From NCBI GenBank assembly GCA_963713445.1, contig CAVQMB010000013.1, positions 1 to 47,969 on the forward strand: a stretch of 47,969 nucleotides of DNA, read 5' to 3'. The DNA comes from CAVQMB01 sp963713445. GTDB lineage: Bacteria > Pseudomonadota > Gammaproteobacteria > Competibacterales > Competibacteraceae. The position numbers and the translations under genes are program-made. Positions 18,830-28,338 of the stretch are shown here, in pieces (position 1 is the stretch's first letter; every line of letters starts with the position of its first letter). A model generated the notes under the pieces. It saw only the letters and a program-made list of their open reading frames with translations, did no database searches and was not told where the DNA came from.

Positions 18830-19686
18830 CTCGCCCCCTTGAAGATGCCGGTCGGCCGAATGATCAGAATCAACACCATCAGCGCGAAGGCCACCGCCGG
18901 CTTGTAATCGGGCGGGATTACGAGGGTCGACAGTTCCTCGGCGATGCCTATGATGAAGCCTCCGGCAATCGCCCCATAGGGCTTGCCGATCCCGCCCAAT
19001 ATTGCTGCAGCAAAGACCGGCAGCAGAATGAACCAGCCCATGTCCGGCTGCAGTCGCGTATCAAGGCCCAGAAAGAAGCCGGCCGCCGCGGCCAGCCCCG
19101 CCCCCATGATCCAGGTCCAGACGATAACCCGGTCGGTGTTGATACCGGAGATACGCGCCAGATCCGGGTTATCGGCCATCGCCCGCATGGCCTTACCCAT
19201 ACGGGTTTTCTGCAGGAAGAGGTGCAGCAGAACGACCAGCGCCACCGTACCGATCAGAATGGTGATGTGATCGGGCTTGATCCGCAGCCCCATGACCCGG
19301 TAAGGCAGCTGGATTCCGGCAATATAGAGTTGGGTATCGGGACCCCAGATCAGCTGGATAAGGCTGCGGATCATCAATCCGACGCCGAATGAGGAAATCA
19401 GCAGAATCAGCGGATTAGACTTGCGAAACCAGCGGAACAGCGTCTTGTCGATGAATACGGCCAACGCCGCAGTGGCGACCAGCCCGGCTAACGCCGCCAC
19501 CCACAGCGGCGCCTTGAGTCCAGTGAACACGGCGAGCGCGATATAAGCACCGAACGTCATCAGATCGCCATGAGCGAAGTTGGCGAACCGCAGCACACCG
19601 AACGTCAGCGACACGCCGACAGCGCCCAGCGCCACGATGCTGCCGTAGACAATGCCGTATAGAACCAGTTGCAGAATGTCGGTCAC
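18826..19686 (-). CDS. livH: Branched-chain amino acid-type ABC transporter permease LivH
   Basis: A 286-residue membrane subunit partnering LivM. It begins LQLVLYGIVYGSIVALGAVG and has FGVLRFANFAHGDLMTFGAY, the LivH hallmark, and RMGKAMRAMADNPDLARISG in the loop that contacts the ATPase. It lies 3 bp after livF and overlaps livM by 4 bp. Confidence 0.92.
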   Translation of the reverse strand: MTDILQLVLYGIVYGSIVALGAVGVSLTFGVLRFANFAHGDLMTFGAYIALAVFTGLKAPLWVAALAGLVATAALAVFIDKTLFRWFRKSNPLILLISSFGVGLMIRSLIQLIWGPDTQLYIAGIQLPYRVMGLRIKPDHITILIGTVALVVLLHLFLQKTRMGKAMRAMADNPDLARISGINTDRVIVWTWIMGAGLAAAAGFFLGLDTRLQPDMGWFILLPVFAAAILGGIGKPYGAIAGGFIIGIAEELSTLVIPPDYKPAVAFALMVLILIIRPTGIFKGAS

Positions 19687-19689
19687 GGT

Positions 19690-20394
19690 TTATCCACCCA
19701 GGAACATGCGGGCCACTTCGGCATCGGCCAGGAGGTTAGCGCCCGTATCCTCGTGGCGGTTGGCACCAGTGGCCAGCACATACCCGCGGTGGGCCAGGCC
19801 CAATGCCCGGCGGGCATTCTGCTCGACCATCATGATACTGATGCCGAGCCCGTTGATGTCGCGCACGATGTTGAAGATCTGGTCCATGAATTTGGGACTG
19901 AGACCGGCCGTTGGCTCATCCAGCAGCAGCAGCTTGGGTTCCAGCATCAAAGCCCGCCCCATGGCCACCATCTGGCGCTGGCCGCCCGACAGCGTACCAG
20001 CCGGTTGGCGCCGGCGCTCGGCCAGTGGTGGAAACAGTTCGTAGACCTTCTGCTGCTGCGCCCGGTAGTCGTCACGGCGCAGGAAAGCCCCCATATCGAG
20101 GTTCTCCTCGACGCTCAGCGAAGGAAAAACGTTGTCAGTCTGCGGCACGTAACAAACACCTTTACGCACCACCTGATCGGCCGCCAGGCCGGTGATGTCC
20201 CGCTCGCCCAGCAGCACCTTTCCCCGGCGCACCCTCGCCAGACCGAATACCGCCTTCATGGCAGTGGACTTGCCGGCACCATTGGGCCCGATAATGACTA
20301 CGACCTCACCGGCTTCGACTGTGATCGAAACGCCGTTGAGTATATCGGCACCACCGTAGCCACCGTATACATCCTCCATCCGCAGCACGCTCAT
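19690..20394 (-). CDS. livF: ABC transporter ATPase LivF
   Basis: A 234-residue ATPase of the LivF type. Walker A is GPNGAGKST, the signature is LSGGQRQ, Walker B is LLLLDEPTAGL and the switch His is replaced by Gln in MMVEQN, as in LivF proteins generally. It overlaps livG by 4 bp upstream and livH follows 3 bp downstream. Confidence 0.93.
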   Translation of the reverse strand: MSVLRMEDVYGGYGGADILNGVSITVEAGEVVVIIGPNGAGKSTAMKAVFGLARVRRGKVLLGERDITGLAADQVVRKGVCYVPQTDNVFPSLSVEENLDMGAFLRRDDYRAQQQKVYELFPPLAERRRQPAGTLSGGQRQMVAMGRALMLEPKLLLLDEPTAGLSPKFMDQIFNIVRDINGLGISIMMVEQNARRALGLAHRGYVLATGANRHEDTGANLLADAEVARMFLGG

Positions 20395-21176
20395 GCCAGG
20401 TCCCCGTCGGTTACCGTGCTGCCGAGGTAGGCTTCCAGCACCTGTTCATTACGGAGAATGTCATCCATTGCGCCCTGGGTCAGCACCCCGCCTTCTGCCA
20501 TAACCACCACCGGGTGGCACAGCTTGGCGACCATGTCCATGTCATGCTCGACAATGCAGAAGGTGTAGCCGCGCTCGCGATTGAGCCGCACAATGGCATC
20601 GGTCAGGGTGCCGAGCAGCGTGCGGTTGACACCGGCGGCGGGTTCGTCCAGCAGCACCAGTCTGGGTTCGGTCATCATGGTACGGCCGAGTTCCAGCAAC
20701 TTCTTCTGACCGCCGGAGAGATTGCCGGCCAGCTCAGCACGCAAATGGGACAGATTGAGGAATTCCAGTACTTCATCGGCCAGCGCCCGGATATGCCGCT
20801 CCTGCTGCCGTACCCGGCCCCAGCCCAGCCAGCTCATCAATACCTTCTCGCCGGCCTGCTCCGCGGGCACCAGCATGAGGTTGTCGAGCACCGTCATGCG
20901 GGCAAACTCATGCGGAATCTGGAACGTGCGGACAATGCCGAGATGGAACAGGCGATGCGCCGCGAGGCCGGTGACATTCTGGCCATAAAAGACGATGCGC
21001 CCGCTATCGGGGGGGAACAAACCGGCCACCATGTTGAACAGCGTGGTCTTGCCGGCACCGTTCGGACCGATCAAACCGGTAATGGAACCGGATTCGATCT
21101 GGAACGAACACTCGTTGACAGCGCGCACACCGCCAAACGAGCGACTCACGCTCTCAATGGACAGAGCTACGGCCAC
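20391..21176 (-). CDS. livG: ABC transporter ATPase LivG
   Basis: A 261-residue ATPase. Walker A is GPNGAGKTT, the signature LSGGQKK, Walker B LVLLDEPAAGV, and the switch is VEHDMDMV. The RTFQIPHEFARMTVLDNLM segment is typical of LivG. It is the first gene of the livGFHM run. No periplasmic binding protein gene (livK/livJ type) stands upstream or downstream, so the solute receptor must be encoded elsewhere. Urea and amide transporters share this architecture, so the substrate is not certain. Confidence 0.93.
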   Translation of the reverse strand: MAVALSIESVSRSFGGVRAVNECSFQIESGSITGLIGPNGAGKTTLFNMVAGLFPPDSGRIVFYGQNVTGLAAHRLFHLGIVRTFQIPHEFARMTVLDNLMLVPAEQAGEKVLMSWLGWGRVRQQERHIRALADEVLEFLNLSHLRAELAGNLSGGQKKLLELGRTMMTEPRLVLLDEPAAGVNRTLLGTLTDAIVRLNRERGYTFCIVEHDMDMVAKLCHPVVVMAEGGVLTQGAMDDILRNEQVLEAYLGSTVTDGDLA

Positions 21177-21299
21177 GTGTTGTCACCTGCTTGTTATGAA
21201 GTCGCGGATAGTAGCAAACCAGATATAAATTATCACGCAGCGGCAGGATGTTAGCGCTCCAGCAGCCCGCTCTGAATCCGGCGCCGGCGCCGGTTCTGG

Positions 21300-21860
21300 T
21301 CAACCCGCCAATCGGCGTATCCAAGCGGCGAAGGCGGTCAGCTGGGTCGTGAGCAGATCACGGGTGGACTGATCGGTCAGTTCGCCCTGCTCGTTGAGCT
21401 TGCCGGCGACCTGGGTGATCATCACCTCCGGCTTATTGAGCGGAAAGGCATTCAGGAATACCAGACTTTGGCGCAGGTGGTATTGTGCCCGTGAGCCACC
21501 CAGCAAACCCGGGCTGGCGGTGATGATGGCCACCGGCTTCCCATCGAACGGCTGTTCCGGCGGGCGCGAAGCCCAGTCGATGGCATTTTTCAGCACGCCA
21601 GGCACTGAGTAGTTGTACTCGGGTGTTACGAACAACACACCATCGGCCGCCGCTATGGCAGTGCGTAGTTCCTTCACTGCCGCGGGATAACCTTGCTGCT
21701 GGCGCACATCGTCGTCATACGGCGGGATTTCCGCCAACCCGACGGATTCGATAGTCATGGCAGCGGGCGCCAGGGCCGGCAGCTGGCGCAGCACGGAGGC
21801 ATTGTACGATTCCCGGCGCAGGCTGCCCAGGATCGCGAGGATGCGCAATTGATCGGTCAT
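21300..21860 (-). CDS. NADPH-dependent FMN reductase family protein
   Basis: A 186-residue flavodoxin-like reductase of the ChrR/azoreductase group, which uses NAD(P)H to reduce quinones, chromate or FMN. The N-terminal phosphate-binding loop is GSLRRESYN, and the second FMN-contact motif TPEYNYSVPGVLKNAIDW is clear. Substrate cannot be told from sequence. It stands alone between livG and ddl on the same strand. Confidence 0.88.
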   Translation of the reverse strand: MTDQLRILAILGSLRRESYNASVLRQLPALAPAAMTIESVGLAEIPPYDDDVRQQQGYPAAVKELRTAIAAADGVLFVTPEYNYSVPGVLKNAIDWASRPPEQPFDGKPVAIITASPGLLGGSRAQYHLRQSLVFLNAFPLNKPEVMITQVAGKLNEQGELTDQSTRDLLTTQLTAFAAWIRRLAG

Positions 21861-21933
21861 GCTGACTCCTTATGCTGAGAGGTCAATAAAGGTGGCACAA
21901 TACGGCCGTTGAAATCCAGAATGGCGGTGCGGC

Positions 21934-23052
21934 TCAGACAGTACCCGGCAGATAGCTGGTCAGGTTTGCCTGGCGTTCCTGATGGCGCGCCATGGCCAGT
22001 TCGATAAGACGCTCGATCAGACGCCCGTAAGGCAGCCCTGAAGCTTCCCACAGCTTGGGATACATGCTTATCGGAGTGAACCCCGGCAAGGTGTTGGCCT
22101 CCAGAACGGTGATCTCGTGATCATCGCGGCGCACCAGAAAATCAACCCGCGCCAGCCCGGCACAGTCCAGCGCCTGGAATGCATGCACCGCGCAACTCTG
22201 CAGCCGCGCTGTGACCACCGGCGGCAGCGGCGCCGGAATGATCAGCTCGGACTCGTCAGCCAGATACTTGGCCGCATAATCGTAAAATTCGTTACAGGGC
22301 ACGATTTCGCCCGGCACCGAGGCCTCGGGTTCGTCATTGCCCAGCACCGCAACTTCGACTTCGTGGGCGTTTTCGACCGCCCGTTCCAGTACCAGCTTGC
22401 GGTCATAGCGAGCCGCCTCGTCCATGGCCGGAGCGAATTCGGTGGCGTCGTGAACCTTGCTGATACCGATGCTTGAGCCAAGGTTGGCTGGTTTGACAAA
22501 CAGCGGATAACCCAATGTTCGCTCACACTCGCGCTGCACCGTGGTCGGCGTCTGCTGCCAGTGGCGCCGCAGCACCACGTGATAGGGAGCCTGCGGCAAA
22601 CCGGCCTGGGCCAGCAGCGCCTTCATCGCAACCTTGTCCATGCCCACCGCGGAACCGAGCACGCCAGCACCGACATAGGGAATGCCGGTCAACTCCAGCA
22701 GCCCCTGGACAGTGCCGTCCTCGCCGTAGGTTCCATGGATCAGCGGAAACACCACGTCGAGCCGGACATCATCTGTGTCGGCAGCTAAATCCAGGGACCG
22801 CAAGCAGTGATCGTCCGGGCTCGGCAACAGCGTAACCGGAAGGCCGGCAGCGACCTCCAGCACAGCCTCCCGGTTAAGTTGCGGATCCGCCAGCCGCACC
22901 CACTGCCCGCTTTTGGTGACACCGATCGGCACCACATCGAAGCGTTCGCGGTCAATGGCCGCCATCACGGCGCGCGCCGACGCCAGCGACACTTCGTGTT
23001 CGCAGGAACGCCCACCGAACAAGACACCCACCCGCATGCGCTGACCGCTCAT
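21934..23052 (-). CDS. ddl: D-alanine--D-alanine ligase
   Basis: Joins two D-Ala for peptidoglycan, using ATP. ATG 23052 (MSGQRMRVGVLFGGRSCEHEVSLASA) with a GGGAGAG ribosome-binding site gives 372 residues; the frame opening at 23109 is less likely. Motifs are GGRSCEHEVS, HGTYGEDG, GIPYVGAGVLGSAVGMDK, the ATP-grasp GYPLFVKPANLGSSIGISK, ARVDF and EANTLPGFTPISMYPKLW. This is the longer DdlA-like class. It lies apart from any mur/fts cluster. Confidence 0.95.
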   Translation of the reverse strand: MSGQRMRVGVLFGGRSCEHEVSLASARAVMAAIDRERFDVVPIGVTKSGQWVRLADPQLNREAVLEVAAGLPVTLLPSPDDHCLRSLDLAADTDDVRLDVVFPLIHGTYGEDGTVQGLLELTGIPYVGAGVLGSAVGMDKVAMKALLAQAGLPQAPYHVVLRRHWQQTPTTVQRECERTLGYPLFVKPANLGSSIGISKVHDATEFAPAMDEAARYDRKLVLERAVENAHEVEVAVLGNDEPEASVPGEIVPCNEFYDYAAKYLADESELIIPAPLPPVVTARLQSCAVHAFQALDCAGLARVDFLVRRDDHEITVLEANTLPGFTPISMYPKLWEASGLPYGRLIERLIELAMARHQERQANLTSYLPGTV

Positions 23053-23127
23053 GTCGCTCTCCCGGCCTAAAAGGCTTCGATTATGCGGCCGGCCCGGCAA
23101 ACCGGGCAAACCAATCCCGGCCGCCGC

Positions 23128-23910
23128 TCAATCGCCAGCCACGCCGGGACCCGGAACGCGCATCGCTGCCACCGCCTGGCGTGCACCGGCTGCCATGAAG
23201 CCCATGTCAGAGCCGACGGTAACGAACTGAAAGCCCAATTCGATCATGCTGCGGGCATAGTCGGTAGTACCGTTGTGGATACCAGCCACCACGCCGTGGA
23301 CCCGGGCACGTGCCAGAACATGCTCGATAGCCGCGCGCACCGGCCCGTTGCGGTAATCGAATCCGGGCGGCTGACCGAGCGAACTGGCCAGATCAGCCGG
23401 TCCGATGTAAACCGCATCCAGCCCCTCGACCGTGAGAATGTCGTCGAGGTTGTCGAGCGCCTGGCGGGTTTCGATCATGGCGAACACCACCGTCGAATCG
23501 TTGGCATGGGCGACATAATCGTCACCACCGTATAACGCGGCCCGGATCGGCCCGAAGCTGCGGCTGCCGCGCGGCGGGTATTTGGCCGCCGCCACCAGTT
23601 GCTCGGCGTCGGCCCGACTGTTGACCATCGGGCAAATGATGCCGAAGGCGCCGGCGTCGAGCATCTTCATAACGATTCCCGAGTCCAGCCATGGCACCCG
23701 CACCACCGGCATGACGCCAGTGGTCGAAATCGCCGTCACCATATGGACCGCCGCCTGGTAGCCGATAATACCGTGCTGCATGTCAACCGTCAGCGCATCC
23801 CAACCCTGGTGGGCCATGGTTTCGGCCGCAAAAGCATCAGGCATCAGCAGCCAACCGTTAACAGCGCCCCGTCCGGCCCGCCACAACGTACGCAATCGAT
23901 TTTCTCGCAT
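23128..23910 (-). CDS. HpcH/HpaI family aldolase
   Basis: Metal-dependent class II aldolase that splits 2-keto-3-deoxy or 4-hydroxy-2-oxo acids to pyruvate or a related keto acid plus an aldehyde. ATG 23910 (MRENRLRTLWRAGRGAVNGW) sits behind AGGAG and gives 260 residues; an upstream TTG frame is possible but less good. Motifs are WDALTVDMQHG with the catalytic His, VRVPWLDSG, GIICPMVNSRADAEQLV, and MIETRQALDNLDDILTVEGLDAVYIGP, which holds the metal ligands Glu and Asp region. The natural substrate is not clear. Confidence 0.88.
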   Translation of the reverse strand: MRENRLRTLWRAGRGAVNGWLLMPDAFAAETMAHQGWDALTVDMQHGIIGYQAAVHMVTAISTTGVMPVVRVPWLDSGIVMKMLDAGAFGIICPMVNSRADAEQLVAAAKYPPRGSRSFGPIRAALYGGDDYVAHANDSTVVFAMIETRQALDNLDDILTVEGLDAVYIGPADLASSLGQPPGFDYRNGPVRAAIEHVLARARVHGVVAGIHNGTTDYARSMIELGFQFVTVGSDMGFMAAGARQAVAAMRVPGPGVAGD

Positions 23911-23970
23911 CTCAGTTCTCCTGGCTTCGTCGGACAAGCCGCCACCCAGGGCAAAGACTGGCGGAACCTC

Positions 23971-25860
23971 TCAGATCTGGACCTGCAGCCCCACCTCGAC
24001 CACCTGACCTGGTGGAATCTTGAAAAACGCTGCGGTACGGCTGGCGTTGCGCGCAAGGAACGCGAACAACCGCTCGCGCCACAGCCACATGCCGGGGACA
24101 GAGGCACTGGGAATAATGGTCTCGCGGCCCAGATAATACACCGTGCGGTACAGGTCGATTTCCACCCCTGCGCCGGCACACAGTCGAAGCAGCACCGGCA
24201 CGTTCGGACTCTGCATGAAACCGTACTGGGCCACTACCCGGATCAGACCGCCGCGCAGGTATTCGATCCGCAGCCGGTCGGAGGTCGGCACGCGAGGCAC
24301 AGCCGCCGTTTCAACGGTGAGAATCATCACCTGTTCGTGCAGCACCTGATTGAACTTGAGATGGTGCCACAGGGTCGGCGGCACCGCATCGCTGTTGGCG
24401 GTCATAAACACAGCCGTCCCTGGCACCCGATGCGGCGAGTGGTGCACCAGTTGATAGACCAGCGCATCGAGCGGTATCCGGTCCGCCTGCAGATGCCGCA
24501 GCAGCAATTCACGGCCGCGGCGCCAGGTCGAAAACAGCGTAAACAGTGCTCCGGCGACCACCAGAGGATACCAGCCACCGTCGATGATCTTGAACAGGTT
24601 AGCACCGATGAACGCCCAGTCCACCGGGATAAACACCGCCCCAAGCAGGGCCAGCAGCAGCGGATGCCAGCCCCAGCGATGCGCCACCACGCCCGCCAGC
24701 AAGGTGGTGACTGCCATGTCCATGGATACCGCCACACCGTAGGCTGAGGCCAGGTTGCTCGATGAGCGGAATCCCAGCACCAGACCGATGGTGGCGATCA
24801 TCAGCAGCGTATTAACCAGCGGTATATAGATCTGCCCCTGCTCTTCGTCGTGAGTATGGATGATGTTGAGCCTCGGCAGCAGCCCCAGTTGCACCGCCTG
24901 GCGGGTCAGCGAAAAGGCGCCCGAGATCACCGCCTGCGACGCGATGATCGTGGCTGCCGTTGCGATCGCCACCAGCGGATAGCGCGCCCAGTCCGGCGCC
25001 AAGTGGTAAAACGGGTGCTGCAGCATAACCGGATTGTGAAGCACCAGCGCACCCTGGCCGAAATAGTTCAGCAGCAACGCCGGCAACACCAAGCCGAACC
25101 AGCTCAACCGGATCGGCAACCGACCGACGTGACCCATGTCCGCATACAGGGCCTCGCCACCGGTGGCGACCAGGAAGACAGTACCCAACACCAGAAACCC
25201 GGCCAGGCCATTGGCTTCGAAAAATGCCAGTGCATAGCTCGGATTAACCGCATAGAGCACTGCCGGATCGCGCACGACACCACCAACGCCCAACACTGCC
25301 AACAGGATGAACCAGAACAGCATCACTGGACCGAATACGGCACCGATGGCTGCCGTGCCGCGTGACTGAATCAGAAACAGTCCCAGCAATATCCCCACCG
25401 TGATCGGCACCACAAAGGGCGTGAACACGGGTGTCACCGTTTCCAGCCCCTCGATCGCGCTGAGTACCGATATGGCCGGTGTAATAGTCCCGTCACCGTA
25501 CAGCAGGGACGCCCCGAACAGGCCCATCAGAATCAGTAGATAGCGCATCGTACCGGGTTTGGCCCGGCGCGGGTTAAGCAGCGCCACCAGCGCGATGATC
25601 CCCCCTTCGCCGCGGTTCTCGGCCCGCATGACGAAGATCAGATACTTGATCGAAATAACGATGATGAGCGTCCAGAAGATCAGCGACAGCACACCCAGGA
25701 TGTTGCCTGGACTGTAACCGACCGAACCCTCACCACGAAAGCACTCGCGCAAGGCGTAAAGTGGACTGGTACCGATGTCGCCGTAAACTACACCGAGTGT
25801 GGTCAGACAGAGCCCGGGCAATCGGGCGTACGACTCTTGCTTGACAGCAGTGGCGCACAC
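23971..25860 (-). CDS. kup: Low-affinity potassium uptake protein Kup
   Basis: A 629-residue K+/H+ symporter of the KUP/HAK/KT family with about 12 membrane segments and a C-terminal cytoplasmic domain. The N-terminus LCLTTLGVVYGDIGTSPLYA is diagnostic, and GGEALYADMGHVGRLPIRLSW and DGTITPAISVLSA are further family signatures. It begins at GTG 25858-25860, with only a weak upstream ribosome-binding site. It is a single gene, divergent from ilvE across about 310 bp. Confidence 0.96.
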   Translation of the reverse strand: MCATAVKQESYARLPGLCLTTLGVVYGDIGTSPLYALRECFRGEGSVGYSPGNILGVLSLIFWTLIIVISIKYLIFVMRAENRGEGGIIALVALLNPRRAKPGTMRYLLILMGLFGASLLYGDGTITPAISVLSAIEGLETVTPVFTPFVVPITVGILLGLFLIQSRGTAAIGAVFGPVMLFWFILLAVLGVGGVVRDPAVLYAVNPSYALAFFEANGLAGFLVLGTVFLVATGGEALYADMGHVGRLPIRLSWFGLVLPALLLNYFGQGALVLHNPVMLQHPFYHLAPDWARYPLVAIATAATIIASQAVISGAFSLTRQAVQLGLLPRLNIIHTHDEEQGQIYIPLVNTLLMIATIGLVLGFRSSSNLASAYGVAVSMDMAVTTLLAGVVAHRWGWHPLLLALLGAVFIPVDWAFIGANLFKIIDGGWYPLVVAGALFTLFSTWRRGRELLLRHLQADRIPLDALVYQLVHHSPHRVPGTAVFMTANSDAVPPTLWHHLKFNQVLHEQVMILTVETAAVPRVPTSDRLRIEYLRGGLIRVVAQYGFMQSPNVPVLLRLCAGAGVEIDLYRTVYYLGRETIIPSASVPGMWLWRERLFAFLARNASRTAAFFKIPPGQVVEVGLQVQI

Positions 25861-26174
25861 TAGTCTTGCAGCCTGCAGGCAGGAAATTGCGGCACACCAT
25901 AGCAGAAAGCCGCGCCAAGAGTCCTTTCCTATCCGGAAACTGGTCTCAAGAAAACAGGCTTCGGTTAATTAAACCCACTTGGGCGTAATCAACCTCTGGC
26001 GGGACACTCCAAACCCGCAGCCGCATCTTGGGTCGCGTCAACTACGGCAGCACGCGACCGGGTCAGCCCCATCGCTCACTGCAAACGGTTCGCACTGTCG
26101 CAGACATCTATTTTGTGGTGCAATAAACTGTTGGATAAATCAACCCTACGTGCTTCCTTTAGGAGACGCAGCTC
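25861..26174. other. Intergenic region between kup and ilvE
   Basis: About 310 bp between two divergent genes. I see no convincing open frame, RNA gene or riboswitch. The only clear signal is AGGAG at about 26161-26165, the ilvE ribosome-binding site. Both promoters must lie here, but no clear -35/-10 pair stands out. Confidence 0.5.
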
Positions 26175-27097
26175 ATGAGTATGGCCGACCGCGACGGCGT
26201 CATCTGGTATGACGGCGAACTGGTGCCCTGGCGCGATGCCAAGACCCACGTCCTGACCCACACTTTGCACTACGGGCTGGGTATTTTCGAGGGTATTCGT
26301 GCCTACAAGACCGACCGCGGTGTGGCCGTATTCCGGTTGCAGGACCACACCCGCCGCTACTTCCGCTCGGCCAAGATCCTCAACATGACGCTGCCGCTTG
26401 ACGAGGACACCATGAATCAGGCCTGTCTCACCGTGCTGCGCGAGAACCAGCTGCACGAAGGCTGTTACATCCGGCCGATGTCGTTCTATGGTTCCGAGGG
26501 CATGGGGCTGCGGGCCGACAACCTGCAACTGCACACCATCGTTGCCGCCTGGACGTGGCCGGCTTACCTGGGCGACGAAGGGCTGGAACGCGGCATCCGC
26601 TGCCGGATTTCGTCGTTCACCCGGCATCATGTCAACGCCGCCATGTCGCGGGCCAAGGCCAACGGCAACTACATCAATTCGACCATGGCCTTACACGAGG
26701 CCTTGCGCGACGGCTACGACGAGGCCATCCTGCTGGATGCCCAGGGCTATGTCGCCGAAGGCAGCGGTGAAAATATCTTCATGGTCAGCGAAGGCACCGT
26801 TTACACTCCACCACTGACTCGGTGCTGGACGGCATCACCCGGCGTACCGTGATGCAGCTGTGTAGCGAAATGGGACTGGTGTGCCGGGAAAAGCTGCTGA
26901 CCCGTGACGAGTTGTACGTCGCCGACGAAATCTTCTTCACCGGTACCGCTGCCGAGGTCACCCCGATCCGCGAAGTCGACGGCCGGCGCATTGGCAGCGG
27001 CGTGCGCGGACCCATCACCGCACGGCTGCAGGAACGTTACTTCGATGTGGTCTACGGCCGCAGCGATGCCCATGCCGACTGGCTGACCCTGGTCTGA
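26175..27097 (+). CDS. ilvE: Branched-chain amino acid aminotransferase, frameshifted in the assembled sequence
   Basis: PLP enzyme for the last step of Ile, Leu and Val synthesis. The first frame (26175 to about 26820) has LHYGLGIFEGIRAYKTDRG and the PLP lysine at about 161 (AMSRAKANGNYINSTMA), then GYDEAILLDAQGYVAEGSGENIF. The last third (SVLDGITRRTVMQLCSEMG to the stop at 27095) is in another frame. One missing base near 26815-26820, between LT and SVLDG, accounts for it. Because both halves are well conserved and the gene is usually indispensable, a sequencing error is at least as likely as a true mutation. It is followed by the zinc-finger gene and waaF, as in Pseudomonas. Confidence 0.92.
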
Positions 27098-27114
27098 CGG
27101 AGAACCTGCTAACG

Positions 27115-27312
27115 ATGGCTGAAACGCAAGAAAAGAAGCTCACTCCGAACGCCGAGAAGCGTTACGAGGTCACCCGCGCCGATCTGCCACTGTCATGCCC
27201 ATTGCCCAGCATGTCATTGTGGAATTCGCATCCTCGGGTGTATCTGCCGATCGAGGAGACCGGCACCGCACGCTGCCCTTACTGCAGCGCCGAGTTCGTC
27301 CTCAAGGACTGA
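27115..27312 (+). CDS. Small zinc-finger protein (zf-CHCC, NDUFS6-like)
   Basis: A 65-residue protein with the CHCC zinc pattern: Cys28 (LSCPLP), His39 (NSHPRVYL), Cys54 and Cys57 (CPYCSAEF). This is the domain of the mitochondrial complex I subunit NDUFS6. In proteobacteria the short form is found between ilvE and the heptosyltransferase genes, and its role there is unknown to me. It lies 17 bp after ilvE and 13 bp before waaF, so all are probably cotranscribed. Confidence 0.9.
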   Translation: MAETQEKKLTPNAEKRYEVTRADLPLSCPLPSMSLWNSHPRVYLPIEETGTARCPYCSAEFVLKD

Positions 27313-27325
27313 TCCGGCCGCCGCC

Positions 27326-28337
27326 GTGACGACGCCGGCGGTGCTGATCGTCGGCCCGGCCTGGGTCGGCGATATGGTGATGGCACACAGCCTGATTCAG
27401 TTGTTGCGGCGCCGCATGCCAACCCCGGCCGTCGACGTGCTGGCGCCGGCCTGGACCCAGCCACTGCTGGCCCGGATGCCGGAAGTGCGGAGCGCCATCG
27501 CTATGCCACTGGGCCATGGCGAATGGGGTTTCGCGGCGCGCCGGCGACTGGGTCGCCGGCTACGCGGCCGCTATCAGCAGGCCATCGTCTTGCCGAACTC
27601 CTGGAAATCCGCTCTGGTGCCGTTCTGGGCCCGGCTACCCCAGCGCACCGGCTGGCACGGTGAGTCGCGCTGGGGCCTGCTCAACGACCGGCGCCGGCTC
27701 GACAAAACTCGCCTTCCGCTTACCGTGCAGCGATTCAACGCCCTGGCGTTACCAGCCGCTGCGACACCGGCATCACCGCCGCCACCACCACGGCTCACGA
27801 TCGATACCGGCGAGCGCGCCACTGCACTGTCGAAATTCGCGCTTCGCGTCGATGCCGGGCCAGTCCTGGCGCTGTGCCCCGGCGCCGAATACGGCCCCAG
27901 CAAACGCTGGCCGCCGGCCTATTTCGCCCGGGTCGCCGCAGCCCGGCTGGCCGCCGGCTGGCAGGTCTGGCTGTTCGGCTCAGACCGCGACCAGCCAGCC
28001 ACCACGGCCATCAACCAGGCCCTGGAACAGCGTGCGCTGCGATCTCGCCGGCCGCACCCGTCTGGGCGAAGCCATCGACCTGCTGTCGCTGGCCGATGCC
28101 GTGGTCAGCAACGACTCCGGCCTGATGCACATCGCCGCTGCGCTAGGGCGGCCGCTGGTCGCCGTATACGGTTCCACCGACCCCAACCACACGCCGCCGC
28201 TCAGCGAAGCGGCCCGCATCGTGCGGCTGGAGTTGGACTGCAGCCCGTGCTTCCAGCGATCATGCCCACTGGGCCACAATCACTGCCTGACCGAACTCAG
28301 GCCCGAGCAGGTGCTGGCCGCCCTGCCGCCGGCCTGA
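27326..28337 (+). CDS. waaF: ADP-heptose:LPS heptosyltransferase II, frameshifted in the assembled sequence
   Basis: Adds the second heptose to the LPS inner core. GTG 27326 (VTTPAVLIVGPAWVGDMVMAHSL) begins the first frame, which carries LPNSWKSALVPFWA and LCPGAEYGPSKRWPPAYFA, the GT9 motifs. Near 28030-28045 an extra base shifts the reading: the continuation DLAGRTRLGEAIDLLSLADAVVSNDSGLMHIAAALG and the CSPCFQRSCPLGHNHCL tail are in another frame, ending at 28337. Each part is intact, so an indel error is plausible. waaC begins 1 bp after the stop. Confidence 0.92.
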
Positions 28338-28338
28338 C

